From Stichopus chloronotus (Eukaryota; Echinodermata; Holothuroidea; Aspidochirotida; Stichopodidae): 64,000 nt of DNA. Each line of letters begins with the position of its first letter. The first letter of the stretch is position 1. Where the stretch lies: the NCBI GenBank assembly GCA_021234535.1, contig CM037849.1, forward strand, positions 11,203,526-11,267,525. Reading direction: 5' to 3'. Below the pieces are notes generated by a model. It worked only from the letters and a program-made list of their open reading frames with translations. It was not told where the DNA came from and did no database searches. Position numbers and translations under genes: made by a program. Below are positions 36,401 to 48,830 of this stretch, piece after piece.

Positions 36401-37152
36401 AAAGCCCTGTCTACGTGATCATAAATTTGTCCATGAACATATTCATGAAAATGTATGACCTATCTTACTGTTTCCTGCTTGGAGATGATGCCGCTCATTG
36501 TGTACTATGTGGGCAATGTGCATGCGCCCCACAAGTACTGTAAGTATAGCAAACTTCTCGGACTTGAGATGACCCGCAACTGTTGATTTTAGCTGAATAT
36601 CCCTGTTATCGGGTAACATGCAAATATAGGCTACGATTTCTGTCTTGACAGGACCAAACATGGGGAACAAATGATAACAATAGTTGGGGAAGTTGTCAGA
36701 TGTTTTAAACATTTGAAAAGTTGAAAAGATGAAATATGGAGCTAAAAATCTAAACATCATCGCACATGTTGGTTATTGTATGACTTTGTTGAGAAGCCTG
36801 CTTATAAAATGACAACTTTGTTCATGAACATTGTCATACAGATGTATGAAGTTTTAAACAAATGTACGATCACGTTGACGGGGCTTAACATCTAAGAATC
36901 TAAGAATGTGTTCTACCAAACATAACAGAGTCAACTGCATAATATGCTGGTCATGTAAAGAACCTCAAATTTTTCTTGAAATATTCTGTATCATACTGCA
37001 GTTTTCAAAAACCATCAATGAATAATTCAGTGTTCAACATTTGCATAGCAGTTTTGAGTTTCTTGGCTATTTTGCCACAAGTGAGAGAATTAAATCCCTA
37101 ATACTGTAACTGCAACACCTACAGCACTACGCAATGTTCCACTTGTGTACGG

Positions 37153-38217
37153 CAATCATGTGAAAAAGCGCCCTTTAATCGCACTACCATTCCGGTTTTC
37201 GTTGCCCCAGGCAAATATCAAGGCAACCTCATCATCCCAAAGAAATTCAATACTGCTCTCCACTTGGCTGACTGGCCTTCTTTTTACAAGATAACACACA
37301 AAAGTGAAATTTACAGTAAAATATGTCCAGATACGAAATCTAACGGCGATTTACCATTGAATTGCACTTTCAAACGAAAAATTTGGTTGGGTCAGAAGAA
37401 ATTTAACAAAATATCACAGTCTTCTTTCGTTTTTAAATGTATTCTTCTCGCAAACAAACTTCCTCCCCCTCTGCAGTAGTGTCAATATCATTAGCTTCAT
37501 TCGGACTGTACCATTACCGTGAATTTCCAAATAAATATATGTTCTTGTACCCCATTAAACATGAGATTTCAATGACAGGCTTTTCAACATACTGACGTTA
37601 TCTTTTCATACCTTTTTAGTTTTACTTATATTTTATGGATTTAACTTCACAATTTCAACCTTAACATCACACTATAAATTAACACCCAAAGTTACATTGG
37701 TCACACCTTAAGTTTGTATTACCCACATGGCGTACAAACTTCTGAACTCCAACAACGTTACACAGCATACAGTCTAGTCCTACTTGCACTGCACAGGCAC
37801 TACAATGTGTACAACTTAACTGCTGCGGCAACGCTTCGCGCCCAAACAAACGTGTGGTAGGAGATATTTTGTAAGGAGGACGCTCACTTAGGGAACAGCA
37901 AACCTTAAACAATTTTTGAAAGGATTAGGCATCTGGAAGTAAGTATTTTGACGAATTCTGCACCAAATTGAAAAATTCAACCACCTAATAAGATGTAAAT
38001 GGGCCATCAAACACTTTCTTGGTATCCTTCATCCAATAACATGCGAAAATAGTGCCACGTTTTGGTGAGTGGCTGAAAAATTCTGTCAGCATCGCGGAGG
38101 TAGCGGTTACGTAATACGTCACCGACTAGGGAAAGAAACTGTCATTCAAACGTGAGTTGGAAGCCAGTGGCTTCCAACTCACGGCAGTGGAACTAAAGGG
38201 CGCATTCTCACATGATT
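37153..38217. mobile_element. about 1.07-kb non-autonomous DNA element with inverted ends
   Basis: The left end (37153-37188) starts AATCATGTGAAAAAGCGCCC. The right end read in reverse starts AATCATGTGAGAATGCGCCC and continues in register for about 35 bases with few mismatches. The interior is richer in CpG than the surroundings and has no long open frame. Just inside the right end lies a perfect palindrome (38151-38183). The sequences on both sides resemble the two halves of a repeat that is uninterrupted near 31.0-31.2 kb, which supports insertion into an older repeat copy. Confidence 0.65.
38151..38183. repeat. perfect 16-bp inverted repeat, 1-base spacer
   Basis: CGTGAGTTGGAAGCCA is followed by one G and then TGGCTTCCAACTCACG, its exact reverse complement. 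It lies within the right end of the 37153-38217 element and can form a cruciform. It may be a sub-terminal feature of the element rather than an independent signal. Confidence 0.9.
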
Positions 38218-39879
38218 AGATCATTTTGTAGGACAAAATAAAATGTGATACCAGATAAATTATTCCCTGAACAATTAAACAAAAAGATGTAATCCATGGA
38301 TGACAGTCATCATTATGCTTTTTTTTCCCTGATGTTTTTAACAGAGATGGTACGGTCTTCCCACATTTTACTCTGAAAGTTTTGGACGAAACAGGCTGTG
38401 TGATGGAGACTCACTGACTTATCTTAATTGTCCTGTGTTTAAAAATTGAAACACAAATGGTTTTCCCCATGAAGCAAAAGGAGCTTTCACATTGCTGATG
38501 AATGCTTCTTACTGTACTCTCCAAAAGATACTTGCAGATTCACGATCATTCAACTCAGTGTTGTTTTGACTACATCACGTTTTTCTTTTATGCAAAGATG
38601 CACAAACACTAAATATAAAAAAAAAAATCAGGAAAAAATAAAGTTGTGAAGGTCATGTTTTTCATAAAATGTCATGGATATTTTGCAAATCATTACTAAA
38701 ACATTAGACAACAGACAAAGATTCAATACTGAGGGGACTTGATACAGTTCAGATGACAGGAACTGATGTGTTGAGTATGCTCATACAACACTGACAAATA
38801 CTCAGCTCAGTGACAGCAAGATAAATCACTCAGTCAGAAAGTGATACATACACATGTTGATAAACTATCATACATATTCCATATTATAAGCTGGTGTAGC
38901 TAGGACCCCACATTAAAAATCACCAGCGGCTACAGAGAATTCTTGCATTTTTTTTAGTGACTATAGGTTTCTGTCTTAAGTATTTAGCTGACACACTAGA
39001 TTTGTGGATATACAGGTTTTGAATGCAGACCAAGTGTTGTAAATTCTGGTATGTGTGTATTAGTGATCCTAGCTGAAGTTTGATGAAAACCACACAAAAT
39101 ATGTTTAGTTCCTTATTATCACTGAGGTTTTAACAGGAGCGCAGTTGTTTGTCTTGAGACAGGTAAATGAGTAAAAAAAAATAATAATAAAAACTATTCA
39201 TCTCACTGCATCGTATATGACAATACCAAATGTTACAAGTCCACAGTTTAGAAAGTGATGCTACTGTACACATGTAAACACATTGGGCAATTAATTGTTA
39301 CATGTACTTGCAAATGAACATCACACATGTACAGCCATGTGCAACACCAGTGCATGTGAAGGTGCATGCCCTGCAATGAGCATCTGAACACAGAAGTAAA
39401 ATAGTCAAGGCGCCAATTCTATACGTGACCAACCTGAGTGTGTGACTCCCCATAGAGCATTAAAAGGTGTCCCCTCAAGGGTAACCAAAACTTGAAACTT
39501 ACACACTGAGCACACACTCCAATATCTGGTACAGACCAGATCGAAAAAACACCCCAAAGGCGACCTGAGTGGAATTAATTAATTTGGGTGTTGGGGGCTG
39601 ACATGAAACATCAATTTCTTATCTTTCCATGTCTTTGAATTAGTTACTAAGTGTTACTTGCGACATGGATTGTACAGTCAAGATCCTACACACAGAAACA
39701 TCATCGCAGATTGGAAATCGTGGAAAATAGTTTCTTCAAAATCAAAAGGCAACATGAGAAGTGACAATAGTTACAAATCATTAATACTGGGACAAATCCT
39801 TCCTTAAAAATATGAAAAGATATGAAAAGAACTATAATATTGCCCAGACAGCAGTTGAGTGGTTGATTCTGTAAGGAAG

Positions 39880-39915
39880 AGATCGACTGTTGCTGTGACA
39901 CCGCCATCTTTCATC
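39880..39915 (-). promoter_or_regulatory. AAAGATGGCGGTG motif: possible YY1-type start site
   Basis: The minus strand reads GAAAGATGGCGGTGTCACAG. This matches both a YY1/initiator-type AAGATGGCGG motif and a good translation start. The following frame is MAVSQQQSISSLQNQPLNCC and closes after 68 codons. It might be an alternative first exon of the minus-strand gene, but no donor could be chosen with confidence. Confidence 0.2.
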
Positions 39916-40837
39916 CAATACGTACAGAAACAGTAACTATAGTCTTACAAATGGATCATAGCACTAATTTCAACATGAGAGGAGAACCCAATGAGCTCGC
40001 ATTGTTGTTGTTGTTGTCAACGCTAACCTCCAGCGTGACGCTTCAACAGCATCAAAATACTGTACTATCTGATACATACAGTGGGCTGTGAATAGCCTGC
40101 TAGTCAATGGTGTTGGTGTTGAAGTGTGACTATGCTAACCCCTTACATAAATGCATCGTTTAAGTAAATCCAGTGTTTCCCAAAACAATGTTCTAGCGCT
40201 GTGCCCTCCACACTCTAGATCAACCTTGTCGGCCCTACACAACTGTTAGTGAGGTTTGTGAACACGTGAAAGGAGACCCAACGAGAGCGCAGAGGGCGTG
40301 GTGATACAACTTCATTATGGAATGTATTGGATTTATAATTGGAATACTATCAAGATCTCTCTAAATCAGACCTGACAGTTGGATATATTTCCACATACCG
40401 TCCACAGGAACTGAATGTAGGGCCATCGATTTCACAGTTCTCATCTGCTTTTCTTTTCAATATATATACTGTACAGTGACCACATTCAGCATTTTCGTTA
40501 AAGATGTCACTGAGTATTGTTCTGTCCACTCCGGGAGACTCATTACCGTGTTTTGTCCACCGATCACTGCTTTTCTAATTCCAGTTCAATCCTCCAAAGC
40601 TATTATACCTTGATACAGTGCTGTTTATAAGCACTGAATAAATTGACTTGGTTACATGTATACAGTTTATTAGTACATGGGTGCCAATTTAGCTGTTCAA
40701 ATGTAATTTTGACCTTGACAGGTTTGATATCAGGTTTAGCTTCATATGAGAATAACAAGATTGTTCATATTCCAATGTGCTATTTACACCGTACAGCGCA
40801 TAATGTCTATTGGTTATCATGAGATCATTTTAAAGCA

Positions 40838-41370
40838 GGAATAGCTTGATGAGAGGATAAGCTAAAAGGATGACAGACTTGAATGGATGATAGAATTGAA
40901 TCAATGATAGACTTGAAAGGAGGAGAGGCTTGAACAGATGATGGGCTTGAGAGGAGAATAGGCTTGAAAAGATAGACTTGAATGGATAAGCTTGAAAGGA
41001 GAATAAGCTTGAAAGGAGAATAGGCTTGAAAGGAGAATAGGCTTGAAAGGATAGAGCTGAACTGCTGATGGGCTTGAAAGGAGGATAGACTTGAATGGAT
41101 GATGGGCTTGAAAGGAGGATTGGCTTGAAAGGATAGACTTGAACAGATGATGGGCTTGACAGGATAGACTTGTATGGGTGATGGGCTTGAAAGAAGGATA
41201 GCTAGAATGGATAAACTTGAACAGATGATAGACTTGAAAGGAGGATAGGCTTGAAAAGATTGACTTGAATGAATGATGGACTTGAAAGGAGGATAGATTT
41301 GAAAGGATAGACTTGAATGGATGATGGGCATGAAAGGAGAATATGCTTGAAAAGAAGATATGCGTGATTA
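40838..41370. repeat. 12/18-bp degenerate minisatellite (GCTTGAAAGGAGRATAG)
   Basis: About 530 bp of variants of GGCTTGAAAGGAGAATAG, ACTTGAATGGATGATGG and ACTTGAACAGATGATGG. Minus-strand frames through it give serine/phenylalanine/isoleucine-rich low-complexity peptides in more than one register and should not be read as a protein. It ends about 65 bp before the candidate exon at 41436-41522. Confidence 0.92.
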
Positions 41371-41435
41371 GATAGGCGTGATGTCCATACAACACATAAT
41401 TTACAGAAATTTGGGATTTTAGTAACTTTATTTAC

Positions 41436-41522
41436 CTGTCCAATGAGAAACCTTGTACCGAAATATTTCAGCATGTCAAGCCAGTCTCTACACATAACTG
41501 TTGTAGGGTACTTTCCGTAACT
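41436..41522 (-). CDS. candidate exon, unidentified gene
   Basis: This minus-strand segment of 87 nt (29 codons, phase 0 to 0) lies between CCAACTGCAG and GGACAG/GTAAAT. It reads SYGKYPTTVMCRDWLDMLKY then FGTRFLIGQ. The same frame stays open upstream to 41768, so the acceptor could be earlier. It resembles coding sequence in composition. A loose likeness to the FERM F1 block (HLNLLEKDYFG) is judged accidental, because the spacing and the exit phase are wrong for the 4.1 gene. Confidence 0.3.
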
Positions 41523-42010
41523 CTGCAGTTGGTAATGAGTTACTTTGTAATCCTTCCTATACCTACAGTAGCCATTTTTGTTACGTACGTAGTCCTGGCT
41601 GGTGTTTGCATCAGGTATGACCATGTCTGGACCCGGTTCAGAAATTGCAACCCGCATCCAAGTTTCACTAATATCCATTGTACATGAATTCAGCATGTAT
41701 GCAGTTACTAAGAACGTGCCATTATCGTGCCTGTACGGTAAGCAACTTGCTCTGCACATAATGTACATCTATGACCTCACAAAAAAACTCATAGCCTAAC
41801 AGAAGTTACACGGGTATCTGGGTACCTGACAGACAATTTGAATGCAGTTACACTAGTCCAATCTTTGACAAACTGACAAACTTGAGGCTATACATGTTTC
41901 TGCAACTAAATGCAGTTTCAAACACCATGATACCAAATGCTAACTTCTTAGTTGAAGTTGTTCCAATGAAAGGGTAGAATATATCACACAATCGAGGACA
42001 TGTTACTTAC

Positions 42011-42095
42011 GATATACCTGAGTGATTCTTGCAGATCATGTGACCTATCATGCATTATGTCATCAACTGGATATGATCCACTGATGTGGCTAGAT
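42011..42095 (-). CDS. candidate exon, unidentified gene
   Basis: A minus-strand segment of 85 nt ends at an excellent donor (ATATC/GTAAGT). It reads SSHISGSYPVDDIMHDRSHD then LQESLRYI, phase 2 in and 0 out. The acceptor (ACCACTGTAG) is mediocre. The exit phase matches the candidate 87-nt exon at 41436-41522, separated by a possible intron of about 490 bases. No family is recognised. Confidence 0.3.
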
Positions 42096-43779
42096 CTACA
42101 GTGGTAATTGATTGTTACATAATAGCAAAGAATGGTAGGGTAGGATTGCTTAGTTTGAATTTTAGATGGAATTTTAATGCTTAACGGTCACTTGAATCTT
42201 GCACTAGAAACATTCATATTATGCATTTTTCAAACTGTGTAACACCTTTCTCATTTCAGTCCGATAATTTTCTATCTACATTGTGCCACACAGAAGGGTA
42301 GCCTTAAAACCATTCATTTCAAGTTATGGCACATGTATAAAGTTAAAAGCAAAATTGGTATCTTACAACGCTATGATGGCAAACAAGGATAAGCAAAATA
42401 TACAAATTCCACACAGATTGCAAATTACATTCCACATACACACCCCTGTGTGGATGAACAAATTATTATGAAAGCTCTCAAATATCACAGTCAGATCACA
42501 TGCTTTTGTTTAATCCACCATAAATACTCCCTGACCATTGTCAAGGTAAGAACAAAGCATTTATAAGGAAAAGGACAATCGGTTGCCAACACAACCACTG
42601 GTCAACCGGCGAACTTGCAGGAAGGACATGCAAACTTATTGGTATCACCTGCAAGGAGAGTTTCAAACTACACAGTACCGTAGAAATCACTATCAATAGA
42701 TACTTGAAACAGAAACTGTAATATGCATGTATTACATATGTATGAATAAATGAGGAAAAAAAAACGTTTACCAGCAACTTACGATATAAATGATTGATGT
42801 GAAGACAATGCACATTCAATTAAACTGCCATGCATGCTGCTGCGTGGTATCTACATGTCATCTTCATCTCACAATGATAATGACGAGGAGATTAAGACAA
42901 CCATGAACTTCATGGATACATGCTCTCGGCTCTCGAGAATGGCTCTAATTCAACATACCATCTGTCTACCATTCTCAAGTGAAACTGTACCATGATACAC
43001 TAGAAAAGAGGTAAGAGAGACTGCAGCCTACATTTTTCAGACGAATCTCCACTAGGTGATTACTGCTGATGTCTCTGGCTCTTCAAGTGAAATACGCTGG
43101 CTGGCTTTTCATTGGTACACATGTACTTGAAGAGTCAGAGGTATAAAGCATACAGTGTGTGTACAATGAAATGCTAAAACAACTAAAAGCATGTATGTTC
43201 ATGAAATTCCACTGACATTAAAAGAAAGTTTTCTCATTCACATTTAAAAGATTTGGATCAGCAAGCTCAATGAATGAATGCTGTACAACCACAACGTGAC
43301 ATGTTGAGAGCTTCGAGTCATACCTGGTGTGCAGCATTTGAAACGGCAATTGCTACCGGCCGTTGGAACATCATGTTTGTTTGTACTGTTTATTTTTGGC
43401 AAATATATCTACAATATTTACAAAGCAGATACAACACGTAACAACTGTAACTAATTACTACAAAAGGAGGAGAAAAAAAAAGAAAAAAAGACTTATGTAA
43501 CATTTCTCCCTGTTGTGACTACTTTAACGACAATATGTTAACAGCAGAATAGTTTTTAGTTCGGACTATCGACAATACCATCAGTTGGCAGTTTTCCAAG
43601 TGCTAAACACATCCTAAGATCAAAATTGTCCCATATGAAATGTTGATGAAGTTTGCAAAAATGCAAATTTATAACCACACAGAAAGACTCACATAATAAT
43701 GATGGCTAATGTGCAGTGAGCCGACCAACTTGAATGAATGTCTATGATTCACTCAAATCATGTTAGACATTCTTATCTC

Positions 43780-44160
43780 TATGTGATCATCTTGTATCAT
43801 ATAGCTTTACTTCTTCACCTCTGTGTATGAAAGTCCAGTTCAGACCAGCTGGTGTTAAAGAAGGATACATATGTAGTTGTGACATGCATACATCTTTCAG
43901 AACTTCTTGCATTTTTCCTCCAACTCCAGGTTGACTTTCTTCTTCCAAATCGAGTACAGTATAAACATCTCCATAACAGATTTGTTGTAAAAAATAATGT
44001 GCCAACGACAAATACTGTCAGAAAGACCACCAGGAAGGGGGAAAAAATTGTTAAGTTTTTCTTTTTCTCATGTTGCATCCACAGATAATATTCATGAGTA
44101 TCTGTTTTATGCCTCTCCCTAGCTTGAACAGGGAATGTTATGGGCAAAGGACATAAACTT
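43780..44160 (-). other. region with two overlapping long minus frames
   Basis: One minus frame has a hydrophobic stretch that could span a membrane (LTIFSPFLVVFLTVFVVGTL followed by a basic RCLYCTRFGRRKSTWSWRK). The other reads YGDVYTVLDLEEESQPGVGG, KMQEVLKDVCMSQLHMYPSL and TPAGLNWTFIHRGEEVKLYD before a stop. Both look partly protein-like. There is no convincing splice structure and no family match. It may be a decayed gene fragment or chance. Confidence 0.2.
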
Positions 44161-45134
44161 TCCAGATAAACATTGCTGACTATGCAACAAACAATATTTA
44201 TCTACTATTCTATGTCCACCTTTAAAGGCAGTAAATCAGTTTTAGTATGACGTTCATGAAGGAGGCAAAACATGTACAGGAGGTGTACAGAAAGTGCATT
44301 TGTACGAAAGTGTACAGATGGTGTATAAGAGGTGTACTGTTTAGCAGGTACAGCAGATGAGTAAAAGCTGGTAATGTGCATGAAGAGCAAAGTAAATACC
44401 TTTTGATCACTGAGCCATTCAATCATCCCATTATCACTGAACCAATGAACTGCCTAACATGGAGATGGCCGATGCCTGGAGAACTTAGGATAATGACCGC
44501 TAGACCTCTTACCAAAGCTCCTGGGGAAGTAATAGCACATCATTTGGCACTGATTACACCATTTCTACATTATGCTTTCACAGCATTGTCCAAAATTAGC
44601 ACTGCCAACCTACTGTAACACCACCACAAAAGGTACCAATATTATCACCATACGGGTACCATAAGAGAAAAAAAGCATTATGTTCTTTGTAATCAAGATC
44701 AGTTAAGTGCCCCATCATACAGTAGTGAAAATCTCACTGAACACGCTGACAACAGTTGTAAAGCATAACCTGTCCATACTTCTGTCCATACTTCTGCTTC
44801 TGATAAAGGGGTCAAGAAAAATTCTGACCGTCAATCTTTGATCTTGGATAGTATTGGCTGATATCAATCACCTGCCAGCTGTCTAGAAAACATGCTTTCT
44901 TCTTAGATCTTGTCAACTTCCGAGGGACACAAAGTTTTGAATACAGAGTAAATTTTTACACAATTGCACAAGCACTGGCAGTACTGTTCTCTGCAGTGCT
45001 TGGATACCTTACGATCTGCGGCACCATATTGATATCGGTACCTGTACATAGTGGTATTGACACAAATACCAGTTTACCATAAAACCTTTTTTCTACACCT
45101 GTTGAAATTCATTCCTTTTCCTTCTTTGTGGCAA

Positions 45135-45315
45135 ATGTTTCCCCACAACTCACTGGTGTGGGTATTCACGAGTGACTATACTTACCCCTTACTTCACTTA
45201 TGTATTCATTAAGCCTTGCTTTCATTCTAGCACTGCGCACTCTAAAGCCTAGTCCGCCCTCGATTGACTAAGCGAGGTACGCATGTACAGTATGTCTACG
45301 ATGTGAATGCCCTGT
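45135..45315. mobile_element. foldback repeat family B, copy 3
   Basis: CCCCACAACTCACTGGTGTG, TATTCACGAGTGACTATACT and TACCCCTTACTTCAC are followed by CTAAAGCCTAGTCCGCCCTC and the right arm GTACAGTATGTCTACGATGT plus GAAT. It ends in the same inverted ATTCACATC/GATGTGAAT terminus as the copy at 33.24 kb. Confidence 0.6.
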
Positions 45316-48300
45316 GGATACATGTTCACATTATACAGTAGGTCATACACTAAAGAACTGGGTTGTCAATCTTATGGTTTCCTTTAGTCACCTGTAAAAT
45401 CAAACAGTCTACCTTGTGAAATAAATAAATGATCTTTTACAGAAACTAAAACTCATTTCAAGTGACACAACTAAATCAAGAGCAGCATCATTAATGTCAG
45501 GAAGTTGGCCATCGTCCAGTCCACACAGTCAGCTATTAACTGTATTTTCTACAGAATCCTGTTACTCTTACACGGCTGCCCCACCCCCCCTTCATGTAAC
45601 ATGAGATTTAAACAACATGGGTGTGTCTTACAGTAATTTGAAAACAGGATAAACACACCCTTTCACATGTACAGAACACTTGATAAAAGTTCAACTTTTA
45701 CCTCCCACACAATAAACCACATACTGTACAGGGGAAGTGCCAGTGGGTGAAAATTAATAGAGAGAAACTTGCCTGATGTAAGTTTATTACATTTCTAAGT
45801 TTGCAAACCTTGTAAAAGCTTTCCTGGATTCTTGCGCAATCACGTCTCACGTTACAAACTGCCAAATGATGGCATGGTTAAGGGGACGCTATTGTAAATG
45901 ACGGAGAGGAAACTTGCTACTGCCGGGAATTATTTATTCAACATCCCATTGCAATTTGCGACACAAACAGGTCAAATTGCTTCACAAATGAAAAACAGTG
46001 TAGCAATTACATTTTCACCACAACTATTCCAAAGACAAAGAAAATCCCCAAAATAGCTACAAAAATTTTAACACTAAACTATTCCATGCTACTGTATTAA
46101 TATCCATATACTGCGCAGTAGTAGGTTTGGAAGGGTCAATCAATTCCACTTCAGATCCCCTACAGGACGTCGGGACTCAACTCCATGTTCCTCGGAGTCA
46201 CAACATGAAGGTCTATTTTTCTTGGGTGTGTGTGTGTGTGTGCCTAACACTATGAATCAATATGTCTTCTCCAAGATATAATGCTAAATTTTTAGCATGA
46301 CTTTTTTGAGCATTATTGCTTCCCAATTAGGCCTTGAGCAATTCCGTAACTCACCAACACTATCAGGGGCGCTGCATTGTCAATATGATAATTATTATCA
46401 TATATAAAGGTGGCAGTTATGATGTCATTGAAACCAATTCCAAGTAGGTGTGGGTGTCACAAAGTAGCTGATGCTGTGCTTTTCAAACAAGAAGGCAGAA
46501 TAGTGTTTTCATCAGTTTCTAAAATTGGAACAGAGAAGCTTCTGACTCCCTTCTGGCAGGTTATGCTATCACCCAAGCAAAATGTAGGATCTGAGGTTGG
46601 GCGGTACCAGTAAGAACCGATACCAGCACTTTCCCCCATCTCAGTACCAGTATCAATACTTGTACCAGTATCATCCTCTGCAAAGATGTGCATTTCTGAA
46701 AAGATAACTTAAAAATAAGTCATACACTGATCCACTCAAAAATGAATCCAAAATCACCCATTCACCTTCAATCTTTAGCATAAGTTGAAGTAAGTTTAAT
46801 CATGTTGGTGAGCCTGATCTTATTTCTTACGCATGCTTGATATTTTCTAATTTAATAGAAAAGAAATGTTAACATGCTCCCACAAAATTCTAAGTTTCCC
46901 CTATCCTACATTCAATGTCAACTGGAAAAATATTTATAGCTTAGGGCTGCAAATACAAACTGTCTGCAGAGTGACTTTAGATCATGTAAAGAGCTTGCAT
47001 TTCTACAATTACTGTACAGTAACTGTTTCCTCATAAAAGCAGAGCAATCCTGAGAATCAAATATTGATGTACAGAATGTATCAAGCTGTTTTTGTAAAAG
47101 TTGACAAAATTACGTAGGCTAACATAATCTTTATCTCCAACAAACATTATAGTGAACGTACTAACTTTAGGCACCTGGGCTAACCAGGGAGGTGCAATGC
47201 ACCTTCCTGCTCTATCGCTACTGTGCTAGATAAATTAGCTACAGAACAGTGTCGTAACTTATATAGCAAAGTTTTACAAGATTGAAACAGAGTAACCCTA
47301 ACACCTTACTGTTTTACATTCATATACTGCCTATTTGTGACTTCAAATTTGGTAAAATTCTCTCACTATTCACAGGCCTGTCATAAGGGTAACCCTTATC
47401 TGTCAAGGAAACTACAGTAGACTTAGAGCCATAGAAACTAGAAATGTGGTTGGAAAATGGCAACACCTTGCTATGAGTTTACAGTTGTTCTGTACGTAGA
47501 TATGTGAGATAGGGTCGGGATTCTTACTTTACCAGCGTATGGGCCTCTTGTTTGCAAGAGATGTCAGACTTTTGGGAGAGTTTGAAAAATTGTACATACA
47601 CGGAATAATTAAAAGCACTATTAATCTTGCCACATTGATATGTCCGAGATAGGTAGATAGTCAACATAAAAAAGGTAGAAGTATAATGCGTATTCAAATA
47701 TAGCACACTGCAATGTGTGTAAAAAAAACAAGCTAATTACAAAACAAAAATCATGTAAAATCATAAGTTTCTGACACACCCCCATCTTCATCTTAAACAT
47801 GCATGTTTATTTTTTCACAAATCGCTATCAGATGTTCTGAAAAACATCACATTTCCAGAATGAGCTGGGTGGTTTTTACAATAGTTAAAAGTTCAATACC
47901 ATAGTGACTTGAAAGATTTAAACACCCTCCTTTCGTTTGACTGAAGTAATGTGGTTCCTTCAACATTTCAAAATCTTAAGAAAAATAAGTATGTGGCAGC
48001 CTTCTTGACGGATGTGATATAAAAGCTAAACTAGTAGTGTGGCTGCTTATACAGACCTTCAAAATTAAAGGTTTCTGAAATTAGGTTATAATTAATCACT
48101 GTTTTCGGATTGAGCTGGGTGCTTAAATTCTATAAGTTTGATATCATTTGAAAGGTAATGAAACAAAGATTCTTAATCTGTGTGCATGAAAACATTTAGG
48201 TTAAAAACTGATTACGAAAAGTTACTGTGTACTTATGTTTAAAAGCTTTCAAAATCCCACCAAAATAAGTGCTATACATGTACCCATTAGTACTGCTAAG

Positions 48301-48404
48301 AAAACTATGAACATCTAAATTGTTAGGATATGCCGGTATTGCTTTTCTACCAAATTGGCTTGCTGAGGACCTCATATTACTTAACCGTTATTCTGTCAGG
48401 GAGT

Positions 48405-48520
48405 AACCACTAAAATGGTACTGGTTGGATAAATTAAGTCAGTACCAGCTGTACCGGTAGTAGTAAAGGATGGTTTAAATTTGTACCGAGTTGAGTACCG
48501 ATATACCAAACACTAGTAGG
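48405..48520. repeat. dispersed repeat family D (GGTACC-rich)
   Basis: GGATAAATTAAGTCAGTACC, AGCTGTACCGGTAGTAGTAA and ATTTGTACCGAGTTGAGTAC recur at 60255-60400 as GATAAATTAAGTCAGTATCA, GTAGTAGTAATTGATGATTT and TTGGTACAGAGTAGAACCG. A related fragment in the opposite orientation lies at 46600-46680. No coding capacity is seen. Confidence 0.5.
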
Positions 48521-48639
48521 ATCTATGGTGAATTAATGTGCATTAGTTGTGAAGAGACAGGTACGGTCTGCATGAGGTTCAAAATTCCACTTTCGTTTTT
48601 AATCAATCCTAATATATTACTTCAGTTTTCATTACATAA

Positions 48640-48830
48640 CACTCGCTCGTTGAGAAATCAGTGAGCGCGATATCCACCTCATATAACCTTGATGCATCAT
48701 TATGCAGTATGCATTGACCATAATCTAGCAACCGTTCTGTCACCATCCTTCCGTAGTTGCCAGTTTCTAGATCATAGTCAATACGGTGAGGAGGTATGAG
48801 CTCTGACTCTTCTGACATTCAGCTAAAGAA
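48640..48830. mobile_element. foldback repeat family A, copy 5 (both arms)
   Basis: The left arm CACCTCATATAACCTTGATG to ACCATAATCTAGCAACCG is followed by the right arm TTTCTAGATCATAGTCAATA and CGGTGAGGAGGTATGAGCTC. The short minus-strand frame over this copy (48609-48818) is an accident of the repeat. Confidence 0.65.

Larger units (their letters stand above)
28576..36990. other. upstream intron or intergenic, no supported exon
   Basis: AT-rich DNA holds repeats of families C (29.92 kb) and B (32.58 and 33.24 kb) and the 31.0-kb repeat. I looked here for the F1-lobe exons of the 4.1 gene (patterns for DYFG and WLDP on the minus strand) and found none. Confidence 0.6.

Noticed and set aside
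40172..40185. CAGTGTTTCCCAAA as a hAT transposon end
   Set aside because: No inverted partner was found within a plausible distance.
40825..41395. 164-168-codon serine-rich minus frames
   Set aside because: They are produced by the GCTTGAAAGGAGRATAG minisatellite in more than one register.
41436..41522. WLDMLKYFG as the missing FERM F1 block
   Set aside because: The order and spacing differ from the HLNLLEKDYFG..WLDP pattern, and it exits in phase 0 while phase 1 is required.
48609..48818. 69-codon minus frame beginning MSEESELIPPH
   Set aside because: It lies wholly within a family A foldback repeat.
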